From Rotaria macrura (lineage: Eukaryota; Rotifera; Eurotatoria; Philodinida; Philodinidae), in NCBI GenBank assembly GCA_900239685.1, contig OENT01000105.1, positions 1 through 64,000 on the forward strand: a stretch of DNA of 64,000 nucleotides. The letters are read 5' to 3'. The position numbers and the translations under genes were made by a program. Position 1 is the stretch's first letter; each line of letters opens with the position of its first letter. The notes under the pieces were generated by a model. It was not told where the DNA came from and made no database searches. It worked only from the letters and a program-made list of their open reading frames with translations. Positions 1 to 12,496 of the stretch are shown here, in pieces.

Positions 1-421
1 AACGTTATTCAGACAAACAGTTGACAAAGATGGTTCTCAATCAACTTCTTTATAATTTTATTTTTACAGTACCATATAATGCTCTCACAGTTTTCAATTC
101 AATCGTCCCAAACATTCACGATACAAATGTAGTTGCGTGGTTGAATTTAGCTAATGTCTTGGTGATGCTTTTCTATTACGTGAGTTTCGCGGTAAGCGAA
201 AATCTGTGTTGTATTATTGAGTGCAGTAGTATCTATTCAGACTTTTGTTTGTACTTTGTTTTTTCCAGTGTCCATTTTATATTTATATTTTTACATCTGA
301 ACGGTTTCGTAAACAACTAATCTATGTATTATTTGATATACTTCTGAAACGATGGAATCGAACCAGAATCTTTATCAACCAAGTGGCACCTGGGTTACGA
401 GAAAATCGATCGGAATCATGA
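1..421 (+). CDS. Rhodopsin-like GPCR, C-terminal part (cut by window start)
   Basis: This is the end of a seven-transmembrane receptor; the first five helices lie outside the window. Exon 1-191 encodes TM6 and most of TM7, and exon 269-421 encodes the rest of TM7 and a cytoplasmic tail ending at TGA 419-421. The intron at 192-268 starts GTAAGC and ends CCAG. The product closely parallels the complete receptor at 8471-9517: both have the segment MVLNQ at the start of TM6 and CPFYIYIFTSERFRKQL at the TM7/tail junction, and the intron lies at the same codon. A polyadenylation signal AATAAA sits at 439-444, just after the stop. The ligand cannot be read from the sequence. The family is class A GPCR by fold; the peptide-receptor flavour is inference from related invertebrate receptors. 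Confidence is high for the family and the gene end. Confidence 0.85.
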
Positions 422-3400
422 CGTTGACGATTTATCTCAATAAAGAAGAGCATTTGTCATTTTTCAATAATATCTATTTTAAATAAAGAATCTTTTGAGT
501 ATTGATCCAAATGATTCGTGAACCAATTACATTAACCTTTATTGACTGATATGGCAGGGCGTTTCTATTTGGTTCGACTTCACTTGAAACAATCGGCATT
601 GTGCAAGGTATTCCATTAATGATCATATCAGACTGTAACAATTTTGTATCCTCATTGTATGCATTAAACCAGTGCTCGAAATGATATGTCTAATCGTAAA
701 AAAATCTTGTAACAATCCTACAATAAATGACATAATGTATCTGAAATCATTTTTGACTGTTGAGTCAAGAAACTAGTAGCTACTTGTCAACATTGACTTT
801 TTGTCCCCCAAAGTTAAATTAGGTCACGAGTTTTCAGTTTAGGATAGTCCAAATCAGTACACTCGTCGTCAAGTAGTATACATGTAGTATAAAATCGTTT
901 CGATGAACATAGTGGTAATTAATTTTGATTTGAATTTTATTTTAATGAGAACAAAACATTATAGTTTTAGTAATGTTCAGGATATCTAGTTGTAACAAGT
1001 ATCAATAAATAGTTATTCACAGTGAAAAATATCTGACCGTTTATTGACCCATGGTTTACATGCACTAACGTTCTCATAAGTGATGTTCGTAAATTATTTC
1101 AAAGTCAGTAAGATTTGATGTTAATATATTAGCCACGGTAATTAAAAGTCATTCATAGGTCCATAACAATCGGAATGAAAGAAATTGAGATGCTTTTGAT
1201 ACATAGTATATCAGGTATAATAATTTCAACAACCTGTACTTGTTGCGATGAAAATTTTCAAACAAAATAGTGCAATCTGAATATTAGAACGACAGTGACG
1301 TCATGAAATGGCATGGCATTTCCATATAATTTGTCAGAATCGAAACCCGCTCATATTTGTTAAATACAATTCGATGACAAAATAATCGCTCAAATACGAT
1401 CCTATTGTTGAGATCGAAGGCTTCTCTGTTTGTCAAAAGCACAGCCGAGTTAGAAGCAGAATCTAAATAATTTCGTACGTTTCACTTGAATTCGGCCGAA
1501 AGGTGATGAATATTTAAGTGATGTTTTCCCAAAACACAATAGGAAAAGATACACAGAGACTTCTCGACGCGTTGGTTTCGGTTGCCGTTACTAAGCTATC
1601 ACAAATATCAGTTGTAGCATGGTTCACTAGATGGTGCTCAAGATTTTTGTATACTTCCAATGTCAAATAATTATTGGCAATAATGTCGATTTGATTTACA
1701 CAAAGCCGTCCACAAGTAGTTGCGTTTTCGCTCATACATATTGATTGAATGTCTAGTGCTTTGATTTGATCTACGGGAAAAAAACCTGCACGTATACATG
1801 TGATCTTTTCACTGTGAAAAGTCGAAAATTTGTATCTACTTTAATTCCACATGATTCGCTTCTCCTTTATATGAACAAGTAGCATAGGATGCTTGCTGTC
1901 ATCTGACAGTTTTTTTTTTTACTTTCCAATATTAAATAACATACGAAGCATGAGATGGCGGATATATTGAATATCTCAGAAGAAAAAATTTTGAAATCTA
2001 ATTATAAAAATTAATGGTTTTTTAGTTGCAAAAATATTGAATTAAAAAATAAAAGTATTACGAACACTCTTGTGACGACAAGCTATCTCTTCATCTTGAC
2101 TACTTTTTCTTATTTCTTTTGTTGTCTATGTTCCATTGTTTGTGTGTTTCATTAGTCGTTCTTCACCCATCTGCCCAAATAAACTCGTACTTTGCTTTCA
2201 TTCACGTCTCTCTCAATGCTCTCTGTTTGAATGTTTCTTTTCTTGTACTCGGTCTTTGGCATTATTATTTCGAGAAAGATTCGATTAAAAATCATTTTTT
2301 ATTTGCAAGATTTTAGGTATTATATTGTGACACAATATATGAGAAGAATATATAAATAATTTCTTCCCACTATCGCTATTAAATTGATAGAGATACACAA
2401 ATTTCTTGTCATATACTAGAAAACTTTCATATGCAACTTGCACATATAAGCACGATAAATTATTCAATAAAATCCGATCACTCACTTAAAATGATACAAA
2501 AAACATCTCTCAATGTGCCGATTGCGTCACTTCAAGAAGTGAAAATTGCTACACAAGAACGAATGTTTAATATTTAGAAAATGTTGATAAAAACAGAAGG
2601 ATAGCATCTGACATCTGATATTTTCTACGGATTTTTCGACAGAACAAGTGCCGTATTAAAATAGTAAATGGTGAATCGATAGTCGTTGAAACGACGATTA
2701 CATTGATATACAATGAGTTTGCATTTGTTTTTAGATTCTATCATAACTATTCCTCAAATAATTTCTCGTGATATTTTACAACTAATATTCCATTTTCACA
2801 GTAATTATATGTTTTTCAAGCACTAATATTTTCAAGAGTAGTTGACGACAATACGTGGATAAAACGATGAAAATTTCATCTCAAAATATCATACATCAAC
2901 AGCAATTATAAATCAAATAAAATGAATAATCTTACGTCACATCTTCTCTGACAACTGAATTTTTCAAGGTTCATAAAATACTTTTTCTTAACTAGAAGTA
3001 ATATAATTTCTTCATCTATTCTCACAGATTTATTCCCCTTTTTTTTGAGTAGTGCTCAGCATTATTCCGATTAGTTTTACACGGATCGTTTTATCTCAAA
3101 GTCATTTTTAATCTTTCATGAAAGAAAATCAAGAAACTAGTGCAAATCTAATACATGGACGAAGATGTAATAAAAGTCGTCATTCACGTGCTAATCAACA
3201 TTATATTTAAAATCTTGCTGGCTACCGATCTCATATTCGGCAACTTTAGAAAATCAAAGAATAAGAGAAAAATTCCGTCATGCAGCATTTTTTATCAATA
3301 AATGACACCAAACACGATCTGTTTAACCTTAAACGATTAATATCTCGAGATTCGTTGGAGATAAATTCAGAATTTCTTGTGTGATAATTGGGATTTCTTG

Positions 3401-4496
3401 GAAACGCTTAATCTGAAAAAAATTGTACTAATAGATGGAGACGAACTGGAGAGATTGAACCTTTACATTATAGAATAAAACGGTACAATAATTTTGCAGT
3501 ATATATAAATATATTGTGAGTTGTAATCGTTCTCATCCGAATCTATGAATGGTGACATAATACTACAATCCAAATGCTATAATTATACATCGTACTTATA
3601 CATTCTTGAACACGACTATTGACGTCTCTCTATAATACACGTTAGCATCAAGAATATTTATTAATTATGTTGATACTGGATATGAGACATTGAGTTCGTC
3701 GTACATCAATGTATCTCAACCTTCATAATCTTCCTTGTAAAACCTAAGAAAATAACACTTGATGTGAATTAAGCTTTTTAAAGAAATTTTAGATGCGTGC
3801 TCAACAAAGAATGAGCTGATACATAATGAGGAAGCTCTTGTATTTTATTTGAAAGCAGCATATATCTGAAGTAGTTCATGACAAAAATCGTCAACGTTTT
3901 CTCGATGAAAAAAAAAACACAGAGTCAAAAGACCCAATGTCATTTCTAAAGTTTCTCATATGAGACTATATTCACGAGCCCATTACTTGATTTTGGTTAG
4001 ATAGAAAGTTTTTTTTAAAGAAACTGAAGAAGAACCTGTATCGTTGGGATACGGAACTCGACAAGTTACCTATCAATACAACATGTAAGTATTTATCTTC
4101 AAAACGAGAATATATTCACAGTAGTAAACAGAATCATTTGGGAAGAATCAAAAATAAATGTTATCTGTACACCTTGAATAGTTGAGGCGATATGTATATG
4201 GAAGATGAAACAATGAATGATATAGTTATTTTTCAAGCACAATCACCAATATTAATTTGTATTGCGAAGACTTGCTACTTATATTGATGTTTCGTGCTTG
4301 AATCTTTTCTGTAGACAGCAGTTTGATTTCCTTCTCGTATGTTGTTGAATAGTAAATCACTTCGAACAATTCTTGTAATCTTAAAATATTTCTAGAATTC
4401 TTTTGAAGTCAGACAGATCTTTTTTCTATACGTTTTTAAAATGATTTAGAAGAACTCTTTATTTTTTCTAGCAAGTTTATGATTCCATTGCAGTAA

Positions 4497-4546
4497 GGTG
4501 AGTGTGGGTATCAAGTAAGAGAAATTGCATACCCATACTACTCACC
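4497..4546. repeat. Imperfect hairpin
   Basis: The segment GGTGAGTGTGGGTAT at 4497-4511 is matched in reverse complement by ATACCCATACTACTCACC at 4529-4546, with a two-base bulge and one mismatch, around a loop of about 17 bases. It lies in non-coding sequence. It could be a structured RNA, a small foldback or chance; no further support. Confidence 0.35.
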
Positions 4547-6448
4547 ATTCGTTTGACAGTATTTCCGTTCTACCTACATGAATATTACAATCCTAAATAT
4601 TTGATAACGGGTGTTATGATTAAAATTCATGTAGCTACATGAAGCAAGAGATTACAGTTCTTATTATGCACCAAGATACGATTAACTAAGATTATAAAAG
4701 CATGACGTTCCGTAATATTGATTTGAGTCATCAGAAAATAACTCTAATAAAAAATTTTATAATCTCTTTATAGTTTCATGAAGAAAGAATGAATGCTCTG
4801 TAGTTGCTTGTTTAGGAGTTTCCCTTCAAATAAATAAGCTGTTAAGGTGACAATTATTGGCATGCTTTGCTTGCGAAAGTGATCTAATGATAATGAATCG
4901 GTATTATGAAGAGAAAACGCTTCAAAAGAATACCCAGCAATGGGATGAACCGATTGATATCTATTCTAAATTTTAATGTATTATCGAGAAAAAGAAGTTT
5001 CTATTATTTTAATGAATAATTGAAACGAGATGTGAGCTCGACTACTATTTTATTATGCGCGATTTTTCAAGTTCCTTCGTCATAATAGTAAGCACGAAAA
5101 TAGTCCAACTTTATTAATACTGTTCGTTATCATCAGTGATGTACATGTTTGGATGAAAACATCTTCCGAGTTTCAGTTCATCTGCTGGATACATCTCAAG
5201 GTAACACAGTTCGCTGTTATGTCGATTTCAACCTTTTCACAATAACAATCTCGTGTAAAAAGTACGTTATCGATAGATGGATCATTCACTTCTCATTCTT
5301 CCATCTATTAGATGACAATATTATTAAGCTTTTTGAAAATTTTGAAAATTGAAAGAATAATGTATAGTTTCTATACGAAATATGTTTGCCACAACTGCCT
5401 ACTAAGTATGTGTGCATTTTGAAATAAGATTCTGATAGAAAGAAAGGATATAAAGAGCATCGACACATTCATATAACAGTTGTTTTATAGGAAAAAATGA
5501 ATGCATTTACTTAGTCGAACATGAATTATATATTATCTGCGAATTCAATTTAATGTCTGTTCAATTATACATATACAATAATATCTAACGTAAGTGATGA
5601 TCAGAAAGAAATATCATCTAAATAATGTGATAACAAATTATTATAGTCCTTCTTGCAACAGAAAAATCCCAAACACGTGCCTAATATTCAACAGGATAAC
5701 CATTCATGTTGGTTGCATTGTTAACTGATCTATAGTTGATGTTCTGACTCGATGTTTGTTTTTTCAAGTATAATATGACTATTTTTATAGACAACACCTT
5801 TGATACTAATTGTTATTAGGTAATAGGATATTGAAGTCATCTATAATTCTTTTATTATCATAGACGTTCAACTGCTCGTACATTTAAAATTGTAAGATGA
5901 ATCTTCTATCCACAAACCTGATTATCTCGAGAAAGATTCACAAATTTTAGTTTTTCTTTATAATAACACTATCATGTTGTTTAAAATATTTTTTTCCTAC
6001 GGAGAATTACTCCACATAGCAATGTTTTCGTAGAACAAGACTCTTTCATATATAGTAATAGTTCTTTGCCTTACTTAGTGTGAAAATATTTTACTGTTAG
6101 ATAGCATACAGTGTAAAAAAAAGCATACAGTTAATTTCATACATGAACTCATCTCTTAGTCAACAACAATGGTTGTATTCGTAACAGCGAGTATATAGCT
6201 TTTCATAAAGTAAAAAATACTACTTTTGATGTAGTACGACTTGATCATATCCTCAGAATGTGTTATACGTATTAAGCGGTAAGTTCAGTGAATAGTATAC
6301 AATACTATATAGCTGTATTAAGAACTATTACTATTTGGAACTTCCTTGGATCCTCGAAAATCATCTTATTGAATGGCACGTGTCTTTGAGCATAGAGTGG
6401 CCTGTGGTTTTCATATCAGTCCAACAAAAATGAGCTTTATTGTGTACT

Positions 6449-7055
6449 CAAAAGATGAGTACACTATAGAATCGATCAGTGTGCCCAGCCATTTACACGA
6501 TAACTCCTGAAAGGCTAATTAGATTGTCATGAAATTCTCTACACAGGATCATCCCATTAATATCTTGATCGAGTTCGAAGATGAGAATAATTCGTCCAGG
6601 ATTTCCTGAGTTACAGCAAGAAATATCATTATTTTCTATTCAAATATTGACCTACTCCAATTTTCGCAAATCAAAATCTTTTTCTAAGCCGAAATGAAAA
6701 CACAACTATAATACACCATTCGATAGAAAATTTCATGGGCTACAAAATGATGCTAAACTGTAAAAGTAAATATGCTGTGTTTGAAATTTTCTCGATATCT
6801 CAATACTCAAAAACTATGAACAACTGATGTATACTGCAACTGCTGGTCGACGTTTTTAGACAGTTTGATCAAAATCAATCTGCTGTCAGCTTCATTTTTT
6901 GAAAAACACATATCACTTGGATTTGAAACCGAGTTTTCTACATTTTTTTCTTTTCTTATTGCATTCATTATCATTTCTACTTGAAACTACAAGCTCGTTC
7001 ATTCTTTAATGAATACTTCAGATGAATGTGAAGAGTCTATGTGTACTTATCTTTT
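6449..7055. repeat. Candidate short inverted-repeat element, unclassified
   Basis: The segment AAAAGATGAGTACACTATA near 6450-6467 recurs in reverse complement, with two or three mismatches, near 7037-7055 (GTGTACTTATCTTTT). The left end also forms its own small hairpin (TGTACTCA...TGAGTACA, 6443-6463). Together this resembles the ends of a non-autonomous DNA element of roughly 600 bp. I see no convincing target-site duplication and no transposase, so chance in AT-rich DNA is possible. Confidence 0.2.
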
Positions 7056-7867
7056 TTCTAAATATTTTAGTCTCGAGAAACTTGAATATTATGTAAACGT
7101 ATTAATCATTGTTTAAAAATTCTGATCAGTTAACTTCAGTATAATTGCCATAGCATTCATAGTGTGTTGAAACATCGCTGAATGCTGTTGTAGCAGGCTT
7201 CTTGATCTTAAATAAATCCTCTTAAAATACGAATCCACTACTAGAGGTGTGGGGTGAGCATTAAAAGTGAAAATAATGCATTGATGTATTATGATAAACA
7301 AAATATTTAATGCTGATTTATTCACTAAATTAGCATTCCTAGCACCTACAATACTCGTAGTTGTAAAGATTTAGTATTAATCAATTTGCCTTGGAAAATA
7401 GATCAGTGCATTATTTTCTCTTTTAATGCCAACCCGACATCCGTATGTACTACTTTTTTTAAATATCTGAAGTTTTGAAACAAGAGTGATAGCCGTATAA
7501 AATATTTGTCCATCATAATAAAAACATGAATTAAATTGTTAGGAAGATGACTTTCGACATCATTGCATTGTACTTTTGTGAACTAGTTCATGTATCTTTG
7601 TATGTCTGTTTGTTGCACAGTTCGTGTAGATAACTGAACCACGACAACAGCTTGATTGCGGAAACTTTATTCGTCGAATTAAGAAAAATGTGTACAAGTT
7701 AGAAACAGCGGGAGAGACAAAAATAGTCGCAGGATGGACAATGTCCACAATGCATAATTGGAGGGGTGGGGGAGGAGAGAAAAAAATGACCGTATTGTAG
7801 AATCAAGACAAGATTTATTCAATGAAAGAAAATGCAGAAAAATCATTTATGATAAATATTTGAACAT

Positions 7868-8095
7868 CTAACTTTTGGTAGGTTCATACTCAAGATTATA
7901 TTTGACACCGGTATCGAATAACTTGATATATCGATAAGAAGTTGGTCGTAATCTCTTTTGACTACCACTGAGACCCCGGAAGCCGTTTAAATATTCTTCC
8001 TTGGCTTGAATTAAATTGCTATCATTTCTAACTGACTTGACTCTTCTAGGACTTGCTGTTCGTTGTTGAGCTTCTTCTAGCTTAACTCGAACCAT
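7868..8095 (-). CDS. Small basic protein, 75 residues, unrecognised
   Basis: Reading on the minus strand, ATG at 8095 opens a 75-codon frame ending at 7868. The product is hydrophilic and basic, with clusters such as SPRRVKS and SQKRLRP, a KEEYLNGFRG segment, and a Tyr/Lys-rich C-terminus. There is no signal peptide and no membrane segment. An AATAAA signal on the minus strand (plus-strand 7813-7818) lies about 50 bases after the stop, which argues for a real transcript end. The frame stays open upstream of the ATG to about 8140 with only non-ATG starts, so a 5' exon is possible. The KEE-L-G-RG pattern faintly recalls the small vertebrate muscle/nuclear protein MUSTN1, but this is a weak eye-match only. 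It is arranged head-to-head with the receptor at 8471. Confidence 0.45.
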   Translation of the reverse strand: MVRVKLEEAQQRTASPRRVKSVRNDSNLIQAKEEYLNGFRGLSGSQKRLRPTSYRYIKLFDTGVKYNLEYEPTKS

Positions 8096-8470
8096 AATAG
8101 ATTCGTCTGATTCTTGAATATATATTACCAAAGCCCACAAATACAGCGCATGCTTATAAAATGATTCGGCTCATTCATCTGAGTGACATGGGGCGAACAA
8201 TTTTAGGCCAGATTGAAAAAGTTGATATTGTTTAATAGAGCTATCTTCATGAATCGTGTTAAAATATCAATGTCGTTTGTTTCCATAATGCGAAAGTCTT
8301 TTCTCTCCCCCGTCCTATTTCTGATTGGCGGACATATTCTTTCTCAAATTAAAAGATAAAGTCCGCAATCAAGAAGACACGCTGAACCAAAAGATGCTAT
8401 CACTGAACTTTCATTATAACTATTCGAAAAATATCACTCATGCTTACTCATCTACTCACACAGATTCGAC
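8096..8470. promoter_or_regulatory. Shared upstream region of divergent genes
   Basis: This 375-bp gap separates the start codons of the minus-strand small protein (ATG at 8095) and the plus-strand receptor (ATG at 8471). It presumably holds both promoters. I see no clear TATA box or other motif that fixes a start site, so the assignment rests on position only. Confidence 0.3.
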
Positions 8471-9517
8471 ATGTCTACACTAACTATGTCAACGCTTAAT
8501 TTGGTTTTGCATCAAATAACTATATACGTCGGATGCACAATATTTATTGCTGGTATCGTCGGCAGCATACTCAATATTATCGTATTTCTTACTCTACGAA
8601 CTTTTCGCGAAAAATCATCTGCATTTTATTTGACCGTCATGTCATTTGTGAATATCGGAAATCTGATGACAGCATTATTGTCTCGAATTTTGATCAGTGG
8701 TTTTCAACTGGATTGGACACTGATCTCATCGTTCTATTGTAAATTCCGATGGTATTCTCTACAGTTCTTTTTTCTGACTTCGTTTACATGTATATGTTTG
8801 GCAGCAATCGATCAGTACACGTCGACATGTGGTCGTCTCGAGTGGCGTCAATGGAGTAATACCAAAACAGCGTGTCGTCTGACAGTCATATTCATAGTTT
8901 GTTGGCTTCTTCATGGGATTCTGTATTTGATATATTTCGATCGAGTTGAATCAGCAAGTACAGGACAAGTCGTGTGTGACATGACGAATATTAATTTCCG
9001 TATGTATCACGTATATGGTTTTGTGATTATACTTACATCTGTTTTGCCTCTTATCGTTACTGGCTTTTTCGGGCTTTTAGCTCGTGACAACATAAGAAAT
9101 CTTTCACATGCAACGATACCACTTGTTCAACGTCATTCAGAGAATCAATTGACTAGGATGGTTCTAAACCAGATATTCTATAGTTTTATTTTTACGATAC
9201 CGTTTACGGTTACATCTATGGTTGCATTAGTCGCCAGAGATATCATAGATCCTATTATAGCAGTGGAGTTGAATTTTGCAAATACTATGGCCATGCTTTT
9301 CTATTATTTAACTTTTGCAGTAAGTCTAAAATTCTTATCCATCTGACATTGAAACATTGATTGGTGTCTTGTTTAATTTTCATAGTGCCCATTTTATATT
9401 TATATTTTTACATCGGAAAGATTTCGTAAACAATTAATCTATGTACTGTTCGAAATGCATCTAAAAAGATGGAGCCGACCTAGAATTGTCGTCAATCAAG
9501 TGGCACCTGATCTTTGA
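8471..9517 (+). CDS. Rhodopsin-like (class A) GPCR, complete, 326 residues
   Basis: Two exons, 8471-9319 and 9386-9517, joined across a 66-bp GTAAGT...TAG intron, give a 326-residue seven-helix protein. TM1 spans about residues 16-41 and carries the conserved Asn in GSILNIIVF. TM2 is about 51-74, TM3 about 90-114, TM4 about 133-156, TM5 about 178-204, TM6 about 228-256 and TM7 about 265-293. Cys90 and Cys169 are placed to form the usual TM3-loop disulphide. The DRY motif is replaced by AIDQY and the NPxxY region by CPFYIYIF, a pattern I associate with large lineage-specific receptor families of rotifers. It should sit in the plasma membrane and signal through G proteins; the ligand is unknown. 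AATAAA follows at 9673-9678. The stop lies seven codons earlier than in the paralogue at 1-421, because a CGA codon there corresponds to TGA here. Confidence 0.9.
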
Positions 9518-12496
9518 GAAAATCCATTGAAATAATATCAAATTAATTATTTTACTTTTATAAAACTACATCCTGTGTTTTGAACAAATCATGTTCACTT
9601 CTGATTGGTGTCGTTCTCTACGTGTATAGTACGTCGCAGTTCTATGTTGTCTGATCGAGAAAAACAAATTTTAATAAAGGATGAATAATGATCAAAATAG
9701 AACTTAATCGGCATTGATTATTGTAAGAAATAACAGTTTTTTGCACATGATCCACCTGGGAAAAGTATAAGTGCTCTTTGTTGTAGTATTACGGGCTTAT
9801 GCATCGATCGATAAACATCATATTCATGCGGTTTTTTGGATGTTAGAGGTGTTCCGAATGCTAGAATGAAATTGAAAGAAATCATGTAGAAAATATAGGG
9901 GAATCGGCATAAATCATGTTCTATCCTATGATATATAGACTGGTTTACTCAGATGGTAATGCTTAATTTTGATTATACACAACGATGAATACGACATTGA
10001 CGTTTTATTTGACTCAAGAAATTTTCATCCGATCAAGAGTTTTCTCTTGTGTTTGTTCATAAAATATCAATACACCCTGGTGTTACCATACCGAGAAGCT
10101 TCTACTTCTTCACTATATATGAACATCAAAAATGAAGTACTATGTTGCATCGCAACGTTATATGAAAACGCACTTGAAATCATGTGATAGAATACGACAG
10201 AAAATAATGTATTTTGTTTTCCACATAGAGATTGAAGTTCGACACGATACACAGATAGTGTGAGCTCGGTTTTGATTTAAAAATTCATCGCAGTTCTGTT
10301 TTTCCACAAGATGAGCTTCTGCCCTCTAGTTTTTTTCCAATGTCATATAGAGTGTTTCCAAAAATATTTCTCCCATGGAGTAGTATTATGCTTCTCTATA
10401 GCATGAACAGCAAATTTTATACTAAGCAAAAAGGTGTCGAATATGAGACTTATCAATACTAAATGGTAAGAGTCACGGGAACTTTTCAGCATCGAATTCA
10501 GGAATTTCCTAGAATCATGCGTTCCATCAGCATGAGACATTAATTTCATGAGATACTTCTCTAACTTAAAACCATAAAAATCATAGTAACATTGACTTGT
10601 TTTGGAGATTTGATGAATACAATCAATAATTAGAAGAGTTTCACATAAGTCAATATTTATTTCTATACTGGTTTAAATATCTGACGTCTGCTTTTGAAGA
10701 ATTGTCGTCATGATAACGATTATGCTCTATCGTTGATAGCATATGTTTTTAGCTCATTTTTGATTATTATTCGAATCTTTTCATAGTAGGCATCAACTAC
10801 TTTGTGATTTTCAACATTCTAAAGCATATGCAGTTGGAGAATTACCTTATAAAATTACTTTTCTATGCTGATAGAACGTAAGATTCTTGGAAGTATCTGA
10901 AATCCATACTGAAATGTTGTCGTGACTCTTGCTATGTTATACTGATAAAACTCATTTTCGACTCGCTTTAATTTGGCTCAAACTTTATCGTTAGTTCTAT
11001 TAAAAATCGCAGTGCTACGGTCACGGGAAAAAAACATGTTTGGCAACCCTATGCATGATTGCTGGGCTTATTTTTCGTACGATCATAGATTATTATAGAC
11101 TATGTATTCTTTTTTATGCTATAGATTAAAATAGTGATCCACATCATGAAAACAAACGGATTGAATTCCTGGGATTGGAATGAATATCGGGTTGTACTTT
11201 GTCAGATTGGATCGGGTCTGCATTCAAAAATTTGAACCCACACAGTACTCTATTTCGACATCGCCAAGGCATATTTCTGATAACGAAACAGTAAGTGAAA
11301 CATTTCTTTTTAATGAGAACTAAGCAAAGCTTATGTTCATAAAGAAAACTTCAAACATTCGATAGTATTGTCTTACTCAGCTTGAATTTTCTAGTTAACG
11401 TAACGGTAATCAAGCAAATCATAAAGTTCAATCTCACATTACAATTCTCATCAAATCATCAAACATCAGGCTTTCTAAGTTTAATTTTGTTTTAATACAC
11501 ACTCACACTTCTATCAAGACTCGATTCTAAAGATCAAATGATATAATTGGATAAATATTCGAACAAAAATCTAACTAGATACAAAACAATAATTATCATG
11601 CATAGCAAGAAGTGAAAAATATTGCGAACCGATGTTAACATTTCTATTGATTCATATTTAATTTTATGTTTCTAATGTCCGTAGGATAGAACGATTTGTT
11701 ATTCTATGATTTAAAAATTAAGAGTAGATCGAATTTTATTCGATGCTAAAATTGCACATGAACATATATGAAAGGAGCATTGTAGCGCAGTAATTACTAT
11801 GTCAGAATCTAGTCGAATGATGCAGTATCACGAATGAAATATGAAAAGTAACACTGTCTATTCTAGAATTTCATCTGAATATTTATAAATCATCAGTGTG
11901 TAATAGTAACTACCGAGTGCACATTTTCTATCATAAAGTTGATTTTAATGTATGTACACAATAGAAAAAAATATTGAAAACTATGTTTTTTGTCTACATC
12001 AGTATTCGAGATAAATCGCTCATCGACAAAATATGATGAGTATTATTGCGTCAAATTTACAAAATGGGACTGTTAATTAATTTGTGTGCACGAAATGATA
12101 GCATCTTTCAATTGATAAAAGTAAGGCATTTCTCATTGAGTTAATATATTTCTATAAAAATCAACGTCCTGTTCTGGTTTCCTTTTCATAGGGTAACATT
12201 CAACAAATCAAATATTTTTTTTTACTTAATCATCAGATCACAAACACAATTAAATTAAACGAAGTTTTCTCTACTTAATGTACATTATTTTGATATGATG
12301 ATTCCTAGATGGCGCTGAAATAAACTGTTCATTGATGTAATCTATCTATTTCGATTTTCTATACTATACGTACACATACTTACATCATGTATATATATAT
12401 ATATATATATATAATTGTTCTGATTAGTTACATGGCTATCTATTAGATCCTTGCTGAACCATTAGAAACAATAAAGAAACGTAAGTTTCGTATAGA
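9518..12496. other. Intergenic, no gene recognised
   Basis: AT-rich sequence between the receptor and the coiled-coil gene. Apart from the receptor's polyadenylation signal and a (TA)n run near its end I see no feature. Open frames here are short and lack splice or composition support. Confidence 0.5.
12390..12413. repeat. (TA)n microsatellite
   Basis: An uninterrupted TA dinucleotide run of about 12 units, some 85 bases before the start codon of the coiled-coil gene. It may affect DNA melting near that promoter, but this is only positional. Confidence 0.9.

Larger units (their letters stand above)
422..7867. other. Long intergenic stretch without a recognised gene
   Basis: No reading frame here has the length, splice-site pattern or residue composition of the genes around it. 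The sequence is AT-rich and mostly unique-looking. It holds an imperfect hairpin (4497-4546) and a weak candidate inverted-repeat element (6449-7055), listed separately. Decayed receptor copies could be present between the two GPCR paralogues, but I could not recognise any. Confidence 0.5.

Noticed and set aside
1514-1735. Minus-strand frame of 73 codons with an ATG start
   Set aside because: It is open for about 108 codons including upstream sequence, but lacks a polyadenylation signal, splice-linked neighbours or a recognisable motif. Chance or an old fragment is more likely.
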